From contig JAYMGJ010000184.1 in assembly GCA_037178675.1 (NCBI GenBank), positions 1 through 64,000 on the forward strand: a stretch of DNA of 64,000 nucleotides, read 5' to 3'. Under the pieces are notes generated by a model. That model was not told the origin of the DNA and searched no databases. It saw only the letters and a list, made by a program, of their open reading frames with translations. Shown piece after piece: positions 1 through 11,322 of the stretch (within the stretch, counting starts at the first letter, position 1; each line of letters opens with the position of its first letter). The DNA comes from Scleroderma bovista (lineage: Eukaryota > Basidiomycota > Agaricomycetes > Boletales > Sclerodermataceae). Made by a program: the position numbers and the translations under genes.

Positions 1-143
1 CGTGCAGACCAGGTATAAATACGGCCGCACCGAAGGCATTCTCGGGGATAATGGTGATCTTAAGGTTTGTATATTCGAGTAGTGCCATCCCGGGTTCGGT
101 GACGTGCAGGGTTTGACGGAGTTCGAAAAAAGTGAGTTTTGCC
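1..143 (-). CDS. Partial exon of an unrecognised protein, running off the left edge
   Basis: On the minus strand this stretch reads open to the window edge in a protein-like frame, containing the segment ALLEYTNLKITIIPENAF and ending in AAVFIPGLH. A plausible acceptor (CTACTCAG) lies just upstream at 144-151, so this looks like an internal exon. I do not recognise the family. The coding appearance rests only on composition and the open frame, and the rest of the gene lies outside the window. A chance open frame is possible. Confidence 0.35.
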
Positions 144-1197
144 CTGAGTAGTCGCTTGCTGTGACACAGGGGACTGTTTGACAAATTAGGTAGTCATAGT
201 TAGATGACATCATCGATGATAGGTCTTCAAAGATGTTCGACGATACACCGAAGGCACTACTTCTTGGGGGAAATATGGTGCCGCTCACTTAGATGCCGCT
301 ACAACTTCGGTGCAGTGGTAAAATTGAGGAATGAAACCTACACATGAACCCTAGTAGAAACTTTATCTCAATTGGTTTAGTGTCACTGAGGGTCTACGCC
401 TAGGCCATGATTTCGACCCGACAAGACAGCTGCAATAAAAAATTTGTTCTCGCAACTGCAGATCCGGGCCGGGCGCAGTTTCTTTTTCGCGCCGCCGCCA
501 CCGCACCGCATATCGCCGCGGTCGCGTATCACTTGACCGGTGAACTGCAACACGCAACATTTCAATCCAAGCCATGTAGTCATACACAGAGCACAGTATA
601 CCACAGCCCAAGAGGAATATATACTAAGAGTCTGTATGAACCCATTTACTGCCTTAAAGGACCTATTTTCAGAATAACTCGTCAGCGCTGAAATCAAATC
701 ACAATGGATAAACATGCAAAGCTGCTTCTTCAGATACTTCCCCACATCCTACAATTTATTTTTTAGACACAGTTAAAAGGACACTACAACTGCGATTGTT
801 ATTGCAATACTAAAGTGATGCAGGAGCGTGACAGTATCAAGCGGAGTGACACAGCACGAAGTGCGTGAAGCAATCTTACCTGTGAAACTGGTTGATCCTC
901 GACGCCCATCACTCAGCCTCACCTTGTCCAAGTAGTTCAAACTATGTGATATAATCCTCGTCTGCAACGCTGCGCCGATCGGCCGCCCGATGTCTCGGAT
1001 AGTGTCACAGCTGTAATATGTCCCAACAACTGAGATACCCCTAGTTCTTTGCACCTCGATCTCTAGACTGGGCTGTCCTTTGACCGATGACTCGAAACCT
1101 CGCTGTGTGTTTCGAGCTGACCAAAAATATCATGGGCTTTGTCACCATCCACCAACTCGTGTTCCTCGACGTGCACGAACACCTAATACAACACCGG
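144..1197. other. No gene supported
   Basis: Short open frames occur on both strands (for example 407-691 plus and 773-1054 minus). None shows recognisable motifs, a convincing spliced continuation or coding-like composition. A GC-rich patch lies around 465-535. The stretch probably holds the 5' part of the gene at the left edge and the 3' flank of the DUF6534 gene. Confidence 0.4.
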
Positions 1198-2762
1198 TCA
1201 TTCGTCATTCCCATCCTTCGCATAACTAAAGCACTCACTTCGGGTCGCATACGTGATTGACGCTGGACAGCCTACACGGTCAAAAAAAGCTCGTGTTACT
1301 CGTTCGAGGTAGCTTACATTTGATGATGCACTTACACCTTGTTGAGTATTGGTCCCATGACGGCTCATGCCCATCTGAGATGTATTGTGGTACTTCCATC
1401 CGCCACGAGCGTTCAAACTCGACATCAGTGAGTTCGTGTATAGCTTGGCGAGTGGCACATTAAATAGCAGATGACTGTCGTACCGTCAGAATTCTTCTTA
1501 GACCTCTGGGAGAAACGACTTACAGTCCCGAAGTCTGTTAATCGACATTGTTGGTACAAAAGTAGTTTGGTCTGGCCCGCTTCAGTAGCACTTACGATTG
1601 TGAGGTAGATCACAAGGTCGACTGCTGCCCACAGGGAAGTGACGAGACCCGTCTGCATGGTCACTGTTTTGCCATGCCTTTCAGTATGCTTGTTCTAACC
1701 AAAAGCGGGATGGCTTACATCTAATGACACGATCGATGACATCGTCTGTAGCTGGGAATCCGTTCTTTTTACTCCTCTGCAGAAAAGGTCTTATCACCTA
1801 GGAGCAGCAGATCGAGGACGGCACTTACGAGGTGCAACACAAGCGCCGTGGTAATGATTATGTCTGCACAAGCCGCACAGGCTAACCAAATGATTACGAT
1901 GACCTTGAATTTCTGGAACTGAACAAACGCGGGGACCATCCGAACCCCGATTGTCGTGCCCACAGAACCGAGGAAACCCGCGACACTCAGTAGTACGACA
2001 GCCGAAACAACCAACGGATTCTTTGTAAGAACATAGATACGCCATGCAAAGAAGAGCTGAACTGATCCACCGATAAGACCCTATGTGGGTGATCAGACAT
2101 GTTGTGGAACGATGAGAGAGGAAGCATACAGTCATGACGGGGTCTATGAACAGGCGATGAAACATAATCGTCAATATATGTTCTGACGCTCGCGAGGCCC
2201 CATCTTACCAGTTGCGAACACTAAAAAAACAACGTAAGCAAGCTCATATTCAAGGGTTCCAGTAAACACTTGCCCCAATTTGCTGTTGTTAGCCATAGTG
2301 AATCCCCTGTTGCGATCGACAAGGATTAAACAGGTACATGGCAACAAGAGGAACTTACCGAAATGGTTCACAAGGGCTTGATAAACGTAGACGAAATCGA
2401 AGAAAGTGTTAACTGTGTCCGCGAGAAACAGGAACGCGACCTAAAGAGAATGGAAAGTCAATACTTTGGAATAAGGATGCCACAGAGGTTTAAATTGCTG
2501 ACAAAGAACTTGATGCGGAAATGATCGCTAGCCATGGTTGGTCGCTGGTCAGTACGAAACCTAGATCTAACGAGACAGACTCACCCCTTGTAGGTGCTAT
2601 AGTAGAGATACATCTGTGTGACCATGATCCCATAGAGGAAAATGTTGATTGCGACTCCGACGAGGAAGGGACCATGACTGCAGGAACACGAGTCAGTATA
2701 TTAGGTATAGATATGTAGGAGCGAAAGACTCGAACACACGCGATCTGCGCTGGGTTCATCAT
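1198..2762 (-). CDS. DUF6534-type seven-transmembrane protein
   Basis: The ATG at 2762 opens MMNPAQIA, spliced to HGPFLVGVAINIFLYG, the characteristic first helix of the basidiomycete DUF6534 family, followed by MVTQMYLYYSTYK. Later exons supply FLFLADTVNTFFDFVYVYQ, LFFAWRIYVLTKNPL, a long hydrophobic run (VVLLSVAGFLGSVGTTIG and onward) and TGLVTSLWAAVDLVIYL. The family's closing signature PLAKLYTNSLMSSLNARGGW sits near 1395-1455. About eight exons are needed, some tiny: a putative 25-nt exon near 2490-2520 encodes GDHFRIKFF. The donor after that exon is weak (GTCAGC), so inner boundaries are tentative. These proteins are plasma- or endomembrane proteins of unknown function that form large families in mushrooms. 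The tail after the LNAR motif (to 1198) is low in similarity and could be mis-spliced. Confidence 0.82.
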
Positions 2763-3459
2763 TCAATGGTAAGTACAAAGGTATCGCTGGACAGGGAGGA
2801 TTGGCCACGGTGACTCTCCCAGAAAAGCAGATATAAGTACGATACCCTGTGACACTCCGTTGCAACCATGCGTGACATAGATTTAAGATACGTATACCGT
2901 GTACGTGCGGTGTGTAGAAACATTTTGCCTAGCCCAGGGCAGTTTGAGTTATCTGGCTGTCAAAATGAGTGCAAGTGGGAACGTACAGGGCCTTGATGAT
3001 AACTTACTGCATTGAAAGCACTTGTTGAAAGCACTCGAATAAAACAGACGTTTTCCAGGTTTTTTTCACTGTGAGGACTGACCTGCAGCGATCTGCAGGT
3101 ATCACTGGAGTCGCAGGTATACATATTGTTTCAAACCGCCGTGTGAATGGTAGCAATATGCGTTCTCATCGCAGCCCCTTGGCGTTGGAGGTGCCAATCC
3201 CGAAGGAATGAGCAGTTAATACTTACCACGACATACTGTAAGACACCTTTTCTCCTTGGGGGCCAAGTACAAGAGGCTGTCAAGTTGCGTGGTGAATGTT
3301 TCGTACCTTCGTATTTTGAGTTACCGAATTCAAAGGAGATTTCGGCGGAGATCCTGTGATGAGCATGCCGGGAAGCCATGGGAAACGGGCCGGAAGCAAT
3401 GGGACTATGCTTTGGATGGTAATTGACTAGGACTCGTTAGTCTTCACTTCTCCCACCGA
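2763..3459. other. Intergenic, divergent promoter region
   Basis: The region separates the minus-strand DUF6534 gene from the plus-strand AAGAB-like gene. Small open frames on both strands (3131-3379 minus, 3147-3359 plus) have no recognisable content. I see no RNA gene or repeat. Confidence 0.4.
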
Positions 3460-5139
3460 TGCCGTCGTCGTGGGACTTACAGCGCAGTGTGCTCGTGCTC
3501 GCACTCGACAGGGATCAAGCCCTTAGCCTTCTCAGAGGCACAGTGTTCCACCCCTGCTCAGTTCGCCGGGTGCTGATCACACGCGACAGAACTTGTCAAC
3601 GATGATTCTGTTCGCGAGGACGCGACTTGTATTCCATGGACGATCTCCAACAGATACTACTCCGCTGACGTGCAGTTCATCCTGCGCGAATTGACCGGGT
3701 GGGCACCGGTCGAAGACGAGCTCAAAAAAGTCCCTGCAGTTATCTTCGTATGGTCTACCGGGCAGGTTTGTCGGTGCACATCTTCATGCACGCTAGTGTA
3801 TCAATCAATCAATGTCATCCTTGCAGCCATACAAAGAACACGCGGAATATCTTTCTCAGCAGCTCTCTCACTATCAATTCGAGGTTGTGCTTGGGGTTAG
3901 ACTTATCCCATCGACCGCACCAGCTGTACCTGCTCTCGAAGATGTGCAAGACATAGATTGCCGCCTGTCATCACTGGGATTCGAGTTTGTCGATACTGCA
4001 GATTCTGACTCCAATCGTCATGGTGAGCCTGTTTACCATCTCCCTTGTTGGCCCTACCAAGCCAGATCTTCCTAGACATTCCGGGTGTGCCTCGCATCAT
4101 CGACGCCCTTAGCGCAATCATGTGGCCTTCTATGACGCAAAAGTCATCCCCACAAGATAAACCTCGTAGTCTGATTGCCACGATGCATCAAAAGGGGTCC
4201 ATACTCTCCGAATCCCATCATGATCTCGTGACAGCTTTATTGAACAGCGGTAGGTCGCGCGACGATCACACCCATCGACAACTCCAGCAACTCGCCGGCT
4301 GGTTAGACGAGAAGACACCAGGTGCTGGGACCGATGATACAGAATCTGCCTGGGCTAACGATGACAATGCGATAAGCATTTGGAGCACCGCGGTCACGCC
4401 CGGCAACATGACCCCTCATGCACTAAGCGACTTGGGTTCACATCCCGGCACTCCTGAACCCGGCTTCGACGACGACTTCACTGCTTTCGTCTCTGCCCCG
4501 GAATTGAACCTCTCCGATGTTACTGTTGATACCCGTACTTCCCAAGGTGCACAGAATCAGCCTCATCTCCCCAGCAAATCTCCACTCGCATCATCATCAA
4601 GTTTCAGTTCCACATTCTGCTTCGAGTCAGCTGCATCTGGTCCTTCAACACCCAGTGTGGAGAAACCAGATCATCAGAGCCTAGACAACAGCTATCTAAC
4701 ACCTTCCAACACGTCCTTGGTGTCCTACAGACCCCTAGGGTCCGTCTCTGACTTTGGTGACTCGGACACTGAGACTTGTCATGAATGCGCGGGTGGCCCG
4801 TGTTCGTCCGAGCACGAAGACGACGAAATGCCGACGACAGCTGAGATCGCAGAGACCTCCCGTCGCATCTTCGGTTCTGTCCCTCTCACCGCGTCACCGA
4901 CGGTGGACCGGAAGGAAGCTATTCTTCCCGACGGTGATGATGACCTCGAAGCATTGCTAAGAGATAGAAACGAGGACGAAGATCTTCCTGACCTTCGGAG
5001 GTTTGACCTACAGGAGGTACTGAGTGCTTTGCAGGGCTTAAAAGAAGAAATTGCCGGTATGTCCGATGACAAGGAAAGGCGGAAAGCGGCGGCCCAAGTG
5101 GCGCTTGGGCTCGTGTATGGTCTGGATGTGGACAGCTAG
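3460..5139 (+). CDS. AAGAB/p34 (Irc6-like) adaptin-binding protein
   Basis: The spliced product carries two hallmarks of the alpha/gamma-adaptin-binding protein p34 family. The first is CIPWTISNRYYSADVQF (about 3629-3679), matching the family's PWTIDNKYYSAD block. The second is IPGVPRIIDALSAIMWPSM (about 4078-4134), matching the R-(I/V)-x-x-AL-x-x-x-x-W motif that ends the GTPase-like domain. In-phase introns fall after STGQ (GTTTGT...CAG) and after NRHG (GTGAGC...TTCCTAG). A long acidic, Ser/Thr-rich linker follows. The C-terminal helix (FDLQEVLSALQGLKEEIAG and onward) fits the family's terminal coil. Known members are chaperones for clathrin adaptor (AP-1/AP-2) assembly in the cytosol. The first exon is unresolved: the ATG at 3460 gives a sensible start, but no clean phase-matched splice to the exon at about 3595 was found. 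A foldback element starts 79 bp after the stop. Confidence 0.8.
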
Positions 5140-5218
5140 TGTGGGTAAGTTTATTCTACTTGCTGCAGGACAACACGCCCCAGATATACCATTTCGGATT
5201 GTTCGAATCTGAATTACA

Positions 5219-5853
5219 CACACCACGGGCACAGGCCTACATGTTCCATGGTCAATATGTAGTTAGCTATGTGGGTGCAAGGTCAAGTAAAATAGACATA
5301 CTGAAATATATTTTTGCTGTGTGACACCTTGAAGTATAGGTGGAGAATTAGCTGTGGCTTTTACATGACCTTTATGCTTGCTTTTACTCTGCTTTTACTT
5401 TAGGTAATTTACATGATGTGCCGCCAGTGAACACAAGGCTTTTGTTTGACCTAGTATACTTATTGTTAGTTACACATTATCCTGGCGAAAATTTGGCTGG
5501 TGCCCACTCAGGGACTGGCTTGCAACAAATACAAAGGGATAACAAAGGCAAAGGAAAAAATCATTAAACATACCTGCACAGGCACCAGCCAAATTTTCGC
5601 CTGGATAATGTGTAACTAACAATGAGTATACTAGGTCAAACAAAAGTGTGTTCACATCATGTAAATTACCTAGAGTAAAAGCAGAGTAAAAGCAAGCATA
5701 AAGGTTGTGTAAAAACCACAGCTAATTCTCCACCTATACTTCAAGGTGTCACACAGCAAAAATATATTTCAGTATGTCTATTTTACTTGACCTTGCACCC
5801 ACATAGTTAACTACATATTGACCATGGGACAATTAGGGCTGTGCCTGTGGTGA
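5219..5853. mobile_element. Foldback/MITE-like inverted-repeat element
   Basis: Two arms of about 270-285 bp (roughly 5219-5502 and 5581-5853) are reverse complements with only scattered mismatches and one indel of about 11 nt (near 5430 in the left arm). They flank a 78-bp spacer. Outer ends read CACCACGGGCACAG and CTGTGCCTGTGGTG. No ORF of note is inside, so it would be non-autonomous. The element is AT-rich and has only three CpGs between 5228 and 5897. It lies between two convergent genes, in the likely 3' UTRs of the AAGAB-like gene and CDC37. A clear target-site duplication was not found, so class assignment is open. Confidence 0.8.
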
Positions 5854-6031
5854 CACTTATCCTCTGGTCTTCTCAGAAGTACAGTCAATTATGCACTCGA
5901 GTATGTAGCTGGTACAGTGCAGGTGTACAATACACATGGTTTTGTTTCTCTTATGATCATGACAACAAGACGGCCGAAAGGCAATGGCGTTGGCAATCGT
6001 AAAGCCCATACGCTCGCAGGGAGTGTCGGCC

Positions 6032-7687
6032 CTAGTCTTCATTCTCTTCATTCTCCTCTTCTTTCGTCTCATCCCTAATGCCGCCCTCCACAAAGTTCAT
6101 GATTCCACTCAGGTCCAACTTGGAGACAATATCTTCTGCGTCCGGAACTTCCAACTCTCCAAGTACCTTGTTCACTGCTTCCAACGTTCCCTCCTTTAGT
6201 GCATCTTGGAGTGCAACCGGAAACCCGGTAAACACTTGCCAGCGCATCGTCAGCGCCTTGCGAACCTCTTCGATGTCAAAGTTCTCTGTGCCCTCTCCTT
6301 CAAGTTGGAGATCATCTGGTGGGGGACCCTCGGGCACGTTGAAGCTGATCGTAGCATTCGGGTTCTCAGGAACGAGCTGGATCTGTTCCCTTTGTTTGCT
6401 CTGGGCTAAGGCTACTTTTGCGCGGGTGACGAGGTGCTCGTACGTGTCCTCGACGTCCTTGACGAAGACGCTGATAGCGCGTTGTTCGCCAGAGATCATC
6501 CTGAGTTACGTGTCGTAAGCAAGGCGACAGGTGATATTTAACAGGCAAAAGGGGCGTACTTTTGGAAGAAGACGCGGACACCATCTCTTCCGAGCTTGTC
6601 GCAGTATTGGAGAAGCAAGCTTTGGTGTACGCATTGCTTTGCGTATTCGACTTGGCCTTCCGACTGAGCACGGAATGCGGCCACGAGAAGCGCGTCGGAA
6701 GCTCCAGGAACAATGACGCCCCGGTTTTGCTGGATAAATGTAAAGGAGGCATCGTACTTCCACAAAGGAATGTGAGAGAAGCGCAAGAGGGCAGGGGTGA
6801 GCTCGGGAAGTTCGTCGTCGGCATCGGCATCATCACCGTCATCAGCATCTACTGATGGTGCCGATGTTGCAGAGGCTTCCTCGGACGGGGAGGTTACCGG
6901 GGACGATGCGCCTGGGTTGAGCACTTCGTACGTAGTGGTTGTGGTCTTCGCTGTCTTCTTCTTGGGGGACTCCAGTATTGCATTCTTGATCGGCGGAGGG
7001 GCAGGCGTTGGGGGAACATACTAGTATGATGGGGTTAATGGCGTTTTTCCTGAAGCGAGATCGCAGACAGACCTTGTTCTCGAAACCTTCCTTGATGTCC
7101 TCGCTAGTGATATGCTTCTTCTGCTCGCGTATCTCTGCCTCGAGATCTTTCTCAAGCTTCTCCGTGTGCTCTTTGAGCTGCACGATATGCTTATCGAGGC
7201 CGCTGAGCACGGCGCTCTCTTGTTCATCCACGAGGAGAGACTTGACACCATCGTAAACCTGCATGAGGAGAGAGAGGAGCATCGAATCATAGGTGGGCTG
7301 ATCCTTGGCGTTGGTGGGTGGTGCTGCGGGTGAAGGAGACGTCTGCAGGCGTTCGACAAGATGCTGGAATAGGGCACGACCAGTCAGTGTGCGGACGTCG
7401 TCAGCGTCCTCGGCCCACTCTGTCTGGGGCTGGCTATTTGCCTCGCCCGCGTCAGAAGCCTTCCCGACAAAGCGGGCGCGTATTCTGTCGAGACGCGGGG
7501 CAAGGACATTGTTGCATGCGATCCCTGCTCGGCATGCTTCGATACGGTGTTTGCGGGCTTCACGCTTATCGTGTATGTCCCGCTGCTTCCATCGGATGAG
7601 GGAACGTTTGTCAACATTGGGGTGCCCTTCGATGTCAGAATCATCGGAGAGCTCGAGCTGGTCCCACTTGGAGTAGTTGAGTGGCAT
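6032..7687 (-). CDS. CDC37: Hsp90 co-chaperone Cdc37
   Basis: Three exons (7687-7073, 7020-6560, 6500-6032) join in phase to a 514-residue protein. The N-terminus MPLNYSKWDQLELSDDSDIE is the Cdc37 kinase-binding signature. Ser14 and Ser17 lie in the casein kinase 2 site context known from yeast Cdc37. Residues up to about 205 are a Glu/Lys-rich coiled coil (LKEHTEKLEKDLEAEI). The Hsp90-binding middle domain follows (LPELTPALLRFSHIPLW). The C-terminal domain includes RWQVFTGFPVALQDALKEG and ends in an acidic tail. Known role: delivers protein kinases to Hsp90 in the cytosol. A linker rich in Ala, Ser and Asp (about 225-265) looks disordered. The length and domain order match fungal orthologues, so the call is firm. 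Confidence 0.97.
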
Positions 7688-7729
7688 CGCGGAGGTTTGG
7701 CCTGGTGTCGCAGGGGACGAGGGACGGGG

Positions 7730-7748
7730 TATATAGGACTGTGATTGG
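7730..7748 (-). promoter_or_regulatory. CDC37 core promoter elements (TATA and CCAAT)
   Basis: A TATATA box at 7730-7735 lies about 43 bp upstream of the CDC37 ATG. An inverted CCAAT (ATTGG on the plus strand, 7744-7748) lies just beyond it. Spacing to the ATG is short for a TATA element, so use as a core promoter is inferred. Confidence 0.4.
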
Positions 7749-7899
7749 ACTAACTAGTGCTAGATCTCTATTGGATCTCGACGAGATAATCCGCGAATGT
7801 TCGAGAAGTAGATCTAATCAGTACATATTGCATACTAGTACATACAGCCCTGTATACCGTACAGGAAAATACAAGAAAAGTACATCGATACCGTAGCAT

Positions 7900-9222
7900 T
7901 CACAATGCCTTGCTGCGACGAGTCAACGGTGTCGGATTCTCCAAGTAACCGTAGTAGGCCGTCTGAGCATCATGGTAAAGCGTCTCGAGCAAGATCCTCT
8001 CTTCTTGGCAAAGGTCGGGATCCTCCCACTCCGAAGGCTGGAACTCCAACTTTTTCCCCTCCTTCAGCCGTTCAATGATAGTGAGCTTCCACTTTTCCCA
8101 CACCTTGGTCTCATTAGGGAGCAGGTCGTTCACCAGTTTCTCAAGCTTCGCTGAATGCGAGACGAGAAGAACGAACACAACCATACTTGTGCGGTTCGGA
8201 AAGATGTATCTGGTCAGCGCGGGCTGTCGGAGAACCTCCTTCATCAGGACCTGTCTCTGGATTTTCTCCTTGCTAAGAGACGAAAGCCACATGTTGTAGC
8301 CCCACGAAAAGGCGATCGATATGAGGAACATGAGCTGACCGAACAGCGTTCCCTGCGGGATCAGGAGCAACTGTGCAAGGAATTGGGTCATCAGTAGGAT
8401 GGAGCACCATCCTATGTCGTGGTAATTAGGTGCGCTCTCAAAGCGCAGGCCAAACTTGCCACGCGTGATGGCGTTGACGGCTCCCTCTTTCCCCCTCAGC
8501 AACACGAATTCTTTCTCCGAGCAGACAATGCCGTCTCCAGGAGGAGAGCCCGGGGCTGGCGCAGGATGCGTAAAGATGAATTCCCCAGAACCAATCACGA
8601 GGCAAGAGATGCCGCTGACGACCATGCCGAGCAGGATCATGGAACAACTGAACCAGTCGCAGTTGAATGCACAAGTAATACATGTGCCGGCGCTAACGAG
8701 GATAGGAATCCCGGAGACAATCGGGGAGTGAGAGACCACCTGTTTGAGAATCACCTCGGCTGGTGGCTCATACTTGAGATCAGCAATGGTGACACCAACG
8801 GGTTGTGTTTGTCTCCCTTTGATGACCTTTCCGTGCAGTTCTTTACACTCCTTCATGAAAAGATCAGCCAAGTGGCTGGTCTCCTCGATGACGGTTCCAG
8901 AGTGTGCGGCTTCGAACTTGGGACCTTTGCTTCCATCCATCTCGAATAGCGTAGCAGGGTCTGTGCGACTACCGGGGAAGAGACCATCAAAGAAGCGTGA
9001 CTTTGCGAGTCCGCCGTATCGTTTGGCGATCTCGTACGAGCCAGGGGAATTGTACCACCCTAGATATTTCCAATGTCTGTAGAGGGGGATTGTCCCCATG
9101 GCGGAGACGGCTTGCTCACCGCCGAATACACCCACAACACCTGAGGTGTCCAGGTTGAAGTTGGTTGCATCAAGTGAATTGATGGAACGACGGGTGATAG
9201 ACAAGTTCTGAAAGATGGGCAT
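7900..9222 (-). CDS. Unrecognised multi-pass membrane protein, tandem copy 1
   Basis: A single uninterrupted frame of 440 residues starts at MPIFQNLSITRR. The N-terminal half is soluble and strongly conserved among the three tandem copies: LDTSGVVGVFGGEQAVSAMG (about 24-43) and LGWYNSPGSYEIAKRYGG (54-71). Four hydrophobic segments follow at about 165-187, 193-215, 270-288 and 292-311. Between the second and third is a Pro-rich loop (APAPGSPPGDG) and a short charged stretch. The C-terminal third is basic, with FPNRTS and a WEKWK motif. I know no named domain for it. The lack of introns is unusual beside its neighbours. It shares a 134-bp tract identical to copy 3. The stop is 212 bp from the CDC37 start. 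Confidence 0.8.
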   Translation of the reverse strand: MPIFQNLSITRRSINSLDATNFNLDTSGVVGVFGGEQAVSAMGTIPLYRHWKYLGWYNSPGSYEIAKRYGGLAKSRFFDGLFPGSRTDPATLFEMDGSKGPKFEAAHSGTVIEETSHLADLFMKECKELHGKVIKGRQTQPVGVTIADLKYEPPAEVILKQVVSHSPIVSGIPILVSAGTCITCAFNCDWFSCSMILLGMVVSGISCLVIGSGEFIFTHPAPAPGSPPGDGIVCSEKEFVLLRGKEGAVNAITRGKFGLRFESAPNYHDIGWCSILLMTQFLAQLLLIPQGTLFGQLMFLISIAFSWGYNMWLSSLSKEKIQRQVLMKEVLRQPALTRYIFPNRTSMVVFVLLVSHSAKLEKLVNDLLPNETKVWEKWKLTIIERLKEGKKLEFQPSEWEDPDLCQEERILLETLYHDAQTAYYGYLENPTPLTRRSKAL

Positions 9223-10002
9223 GTTAGGGACGAAGAAGTATCGAATCCAAGTAAGTGGTGGCCCATTATATGTCTGCCACAGTAAGCGGTATCTGGCATA
9301 TGTATCCCAAATAAAATGAGCTGTAGTGTTACAAGCCCCTGCCGATAAGGACTCGTTATCTGCTATTATGCTGTGAAGCAGTACCTACGTACCACCGAGT
9401 CCGATAATCGATTCAAGTGAGTCTTCAGAATGGGGAAGCTTCGAGGACCGAGTTTTTGAACCACTTTAGTTCCAGAAAATCGAATGAACACCGCCCGAGT
9501 CACAGCTTATTCTTCCAGACTCTTCGAACTTTCTGAAAAGCAAAGTGAACCACTCACGGATGATTGACATTAAGGTTATGTACATGAAATTTGCTGTGTG
9601 CAGGCGTCCCTTACATAAGTTGGGACCCCGCTCGCTGACGTCTCGCACAGGACGTCGACACAGGTTTTACGTTCGTACCGCATGCATACAGCTGATAGTT
9701 AAACCATGTCTACAGCAAAGGGGAATACCAGGTTCATGGGCTCAAGGGATTGTGTCCCTGCGGTGGTTCCTGGCGGAAAGCCTGACCTTGCAAAGGTACT
9801 GTTACATCTACAGAACTACTTTGTACTTAAACCCCGTACATAATTCGATCTGCTGTCTAATTGCATGCCTTTGCAACACAGGACTAGTAATGTGTAGGTC
9901 AGAATATGGTCCAGCCATGCTACGACCCGTTCTACTGTGTATGCGTCCAAACCTAAGATGCAAGGACTTGTAGATCAGAAGAAAAAGAGAGCCCATCCAA
10001 GA
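9223..10002. other. Spacer between tandem copies 1 and 2
   Basis: No supported gene. The open frames at 9545-9973 (plus) and 9808-9996 (minus) have no recognisable content. The segment presumably holds the promoter of copy 1 and the terminator of copy 2. Confidence 0.4.
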
Positions 10003-11322
10003 TTACACCATCCGTACGGTTCCCTGGTTTCTACATAGACTGTCATGAGCATACCAGGCAGAATTTGCATCATTGTAGAGCGTTTTGAGCAAGGACCTTT
10101 CTTCAGGGAAGAAGTCAAGATCTTCCCACTCAGAAGGGTGAAATTCCAATCTTTTCCCCTCCACGAGTCGTTCGATGACAGTGGCCTTCCACTTCTCCCA
10201 CACTTTAGTTTCATTAGGGAGCAGGTCGTTCATCAGTTTCTCGAGCTTCTCTGAATGTGAAGCGAGAAGGACGAACACCACCATGCTTGTGCGGTTAGGG
10301 AAGATGTATCTAGAAAGTTTTGGTTGTCGAAGGACCTCTTGCATCAGGATGCGTCTCTGGATATTCTCCTTGTTCAACGACGAGAGCCACATGTTGTGAC
10401 CCCACGAAACGGTGATGGATGTGATGAACATAAATTGACCGAACAATGTGCCCTGCGGGATCAGAAGTAGCTGTGCAAGGAATTGGGTCATCAACAGGAC
10501 AGAACACCATCCCATGGCATGGTAATTAGGCTCGCTCTTAAAGCACAACCCAAACTTGCCACGTGTGATGGCGTTGACGGCTCCTTCTTTTCCTTTCAGT
10601 AAAACAATCTCCTTCTCCGAGCAGATAATGCCGTCTCCAGGAGGACACCCGGGAGCTGGTTCTGGATGTGTAAAGATGAATGTCCCAGAACCAATCACGA
10701 GGCAAGAGATGCCGCTGACAACCATGCCGAGCAGGATCATGGAAGAACTGAACCAGTCATTCATGAATGCACACGTAATACATGTGCCGGCGCTAACGAG
10801 GATAGGAATCCCGGAGACGACCGGGGAGTGAGAGACCACTTGTTTGAGAATCACCTTGGTTGGTGGCTCGTACTTGAGATCAGCAATAGTGACACCAACG
10901 GGTTGTGTTTCCCTCCCATCGATGACCTTTCCATGCAGTTCCTCGCACTCCTTCATGAAAAGATCGGCCAAGTGGCTGGTCTCCTCGATGACGGTTCCAG
11001 AGTGCGCAGCTTCGAACTTGGGGCCCTTGCTTCCATCCATCTCGAATAGCGTAGCGGGGTCTGTGCGACTACCAGGAAAAAGACCATCGAAGAAGCGTGA
11101 TTTTGCGAGTCCGCCGTATCGCTTGGCGATCTCATATGAGCCGGGGGAATTGTACCATCCCAGCCATTTCCAGTTTTTGTAGAGGGGAATGGTGCTCATG
11201 GCAGAGAGGGCATGCTCGCCGCCAAATACACCTACGACACCTGAGGTGTCCAGGCGGAAGTTTATCCCACGAAGGGGGACGACCAAGTGACGGTCAATAA
11301 GCAAGTTCCGAACGACAGGCAT
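10003..11322 (-). CDS. Unrecognised multi-pass membrane protein, tandem copy 2
   Basis: The frame gives 439 residues from the ATG at 11322 (MPVVRNLLIDRHLV). This start was chosen over an in-frame ATG at 11385 because it aligns with copy 1's MPIFQNLSI. All the shared blocks are present: LDTSGVVGVFGGEHALSAM, NSPGSYEIAKRYGG, a four-helix pattern, the Pro-rich loop (EPAPGCPPGDG) and a basic C-terminus. The middle portion (AGTCITCAF region and upstream) is closest to copy 1. An 88-bp stretch in the helix 4/C-terminal segment (10325-10412) is identical to copy 3. It is intronless like its siblings. Function is unknown; the family is inferred to be a recent local expansion. Confidence 0.8.
   Translation of the reverse strand: MPVVRNLLIDRHLVVPLRGINFRLDTSGVVGVFGGEHALSAMSTIPLYKNWKWLGWYNSPGSYEIAKRYGGLAKSRFFDGLFPGSRTDPATLFEMDGSKGPKFEAAHSGTVIEETSHLADLFMKECEELHGKVIDGRETQPVGVTIADLKYEPPTKVILKQVVSHSPVVSGIPILVSAGTCITCAFMNDWFSSSMILLGMVVSGISCLVIGSGTFIFTHPEPAPGCPPGDGIICSEKEIVLLKGKEGAVNAITRGKFGLCFKSEPNYHAMGWCSVLLMTQFLAQLLLIPQGTLFGQFMFITSITVSWGHNMWLSSLNKENIQRRILMQEVLRQPKLSRYIFPNRTSMVVFVLLASHSEKLEKLMNDLLPNETKVWEKWKATVIERLVEGKRLEFHPSEWEDLDFFPEERSLLKTLYNDANSAWYAHDSLCRNQGTVRMV

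Noticed and set aside
8419..8949. 176-codon plus-strand ORF, with similar ones at 10666-11049 and 13566-14000
   Set aside because: They lie exactly antisense to the conserved tandem membrane-protein genes. Their similarity to one another simply mirrors the sense-strand conservation.
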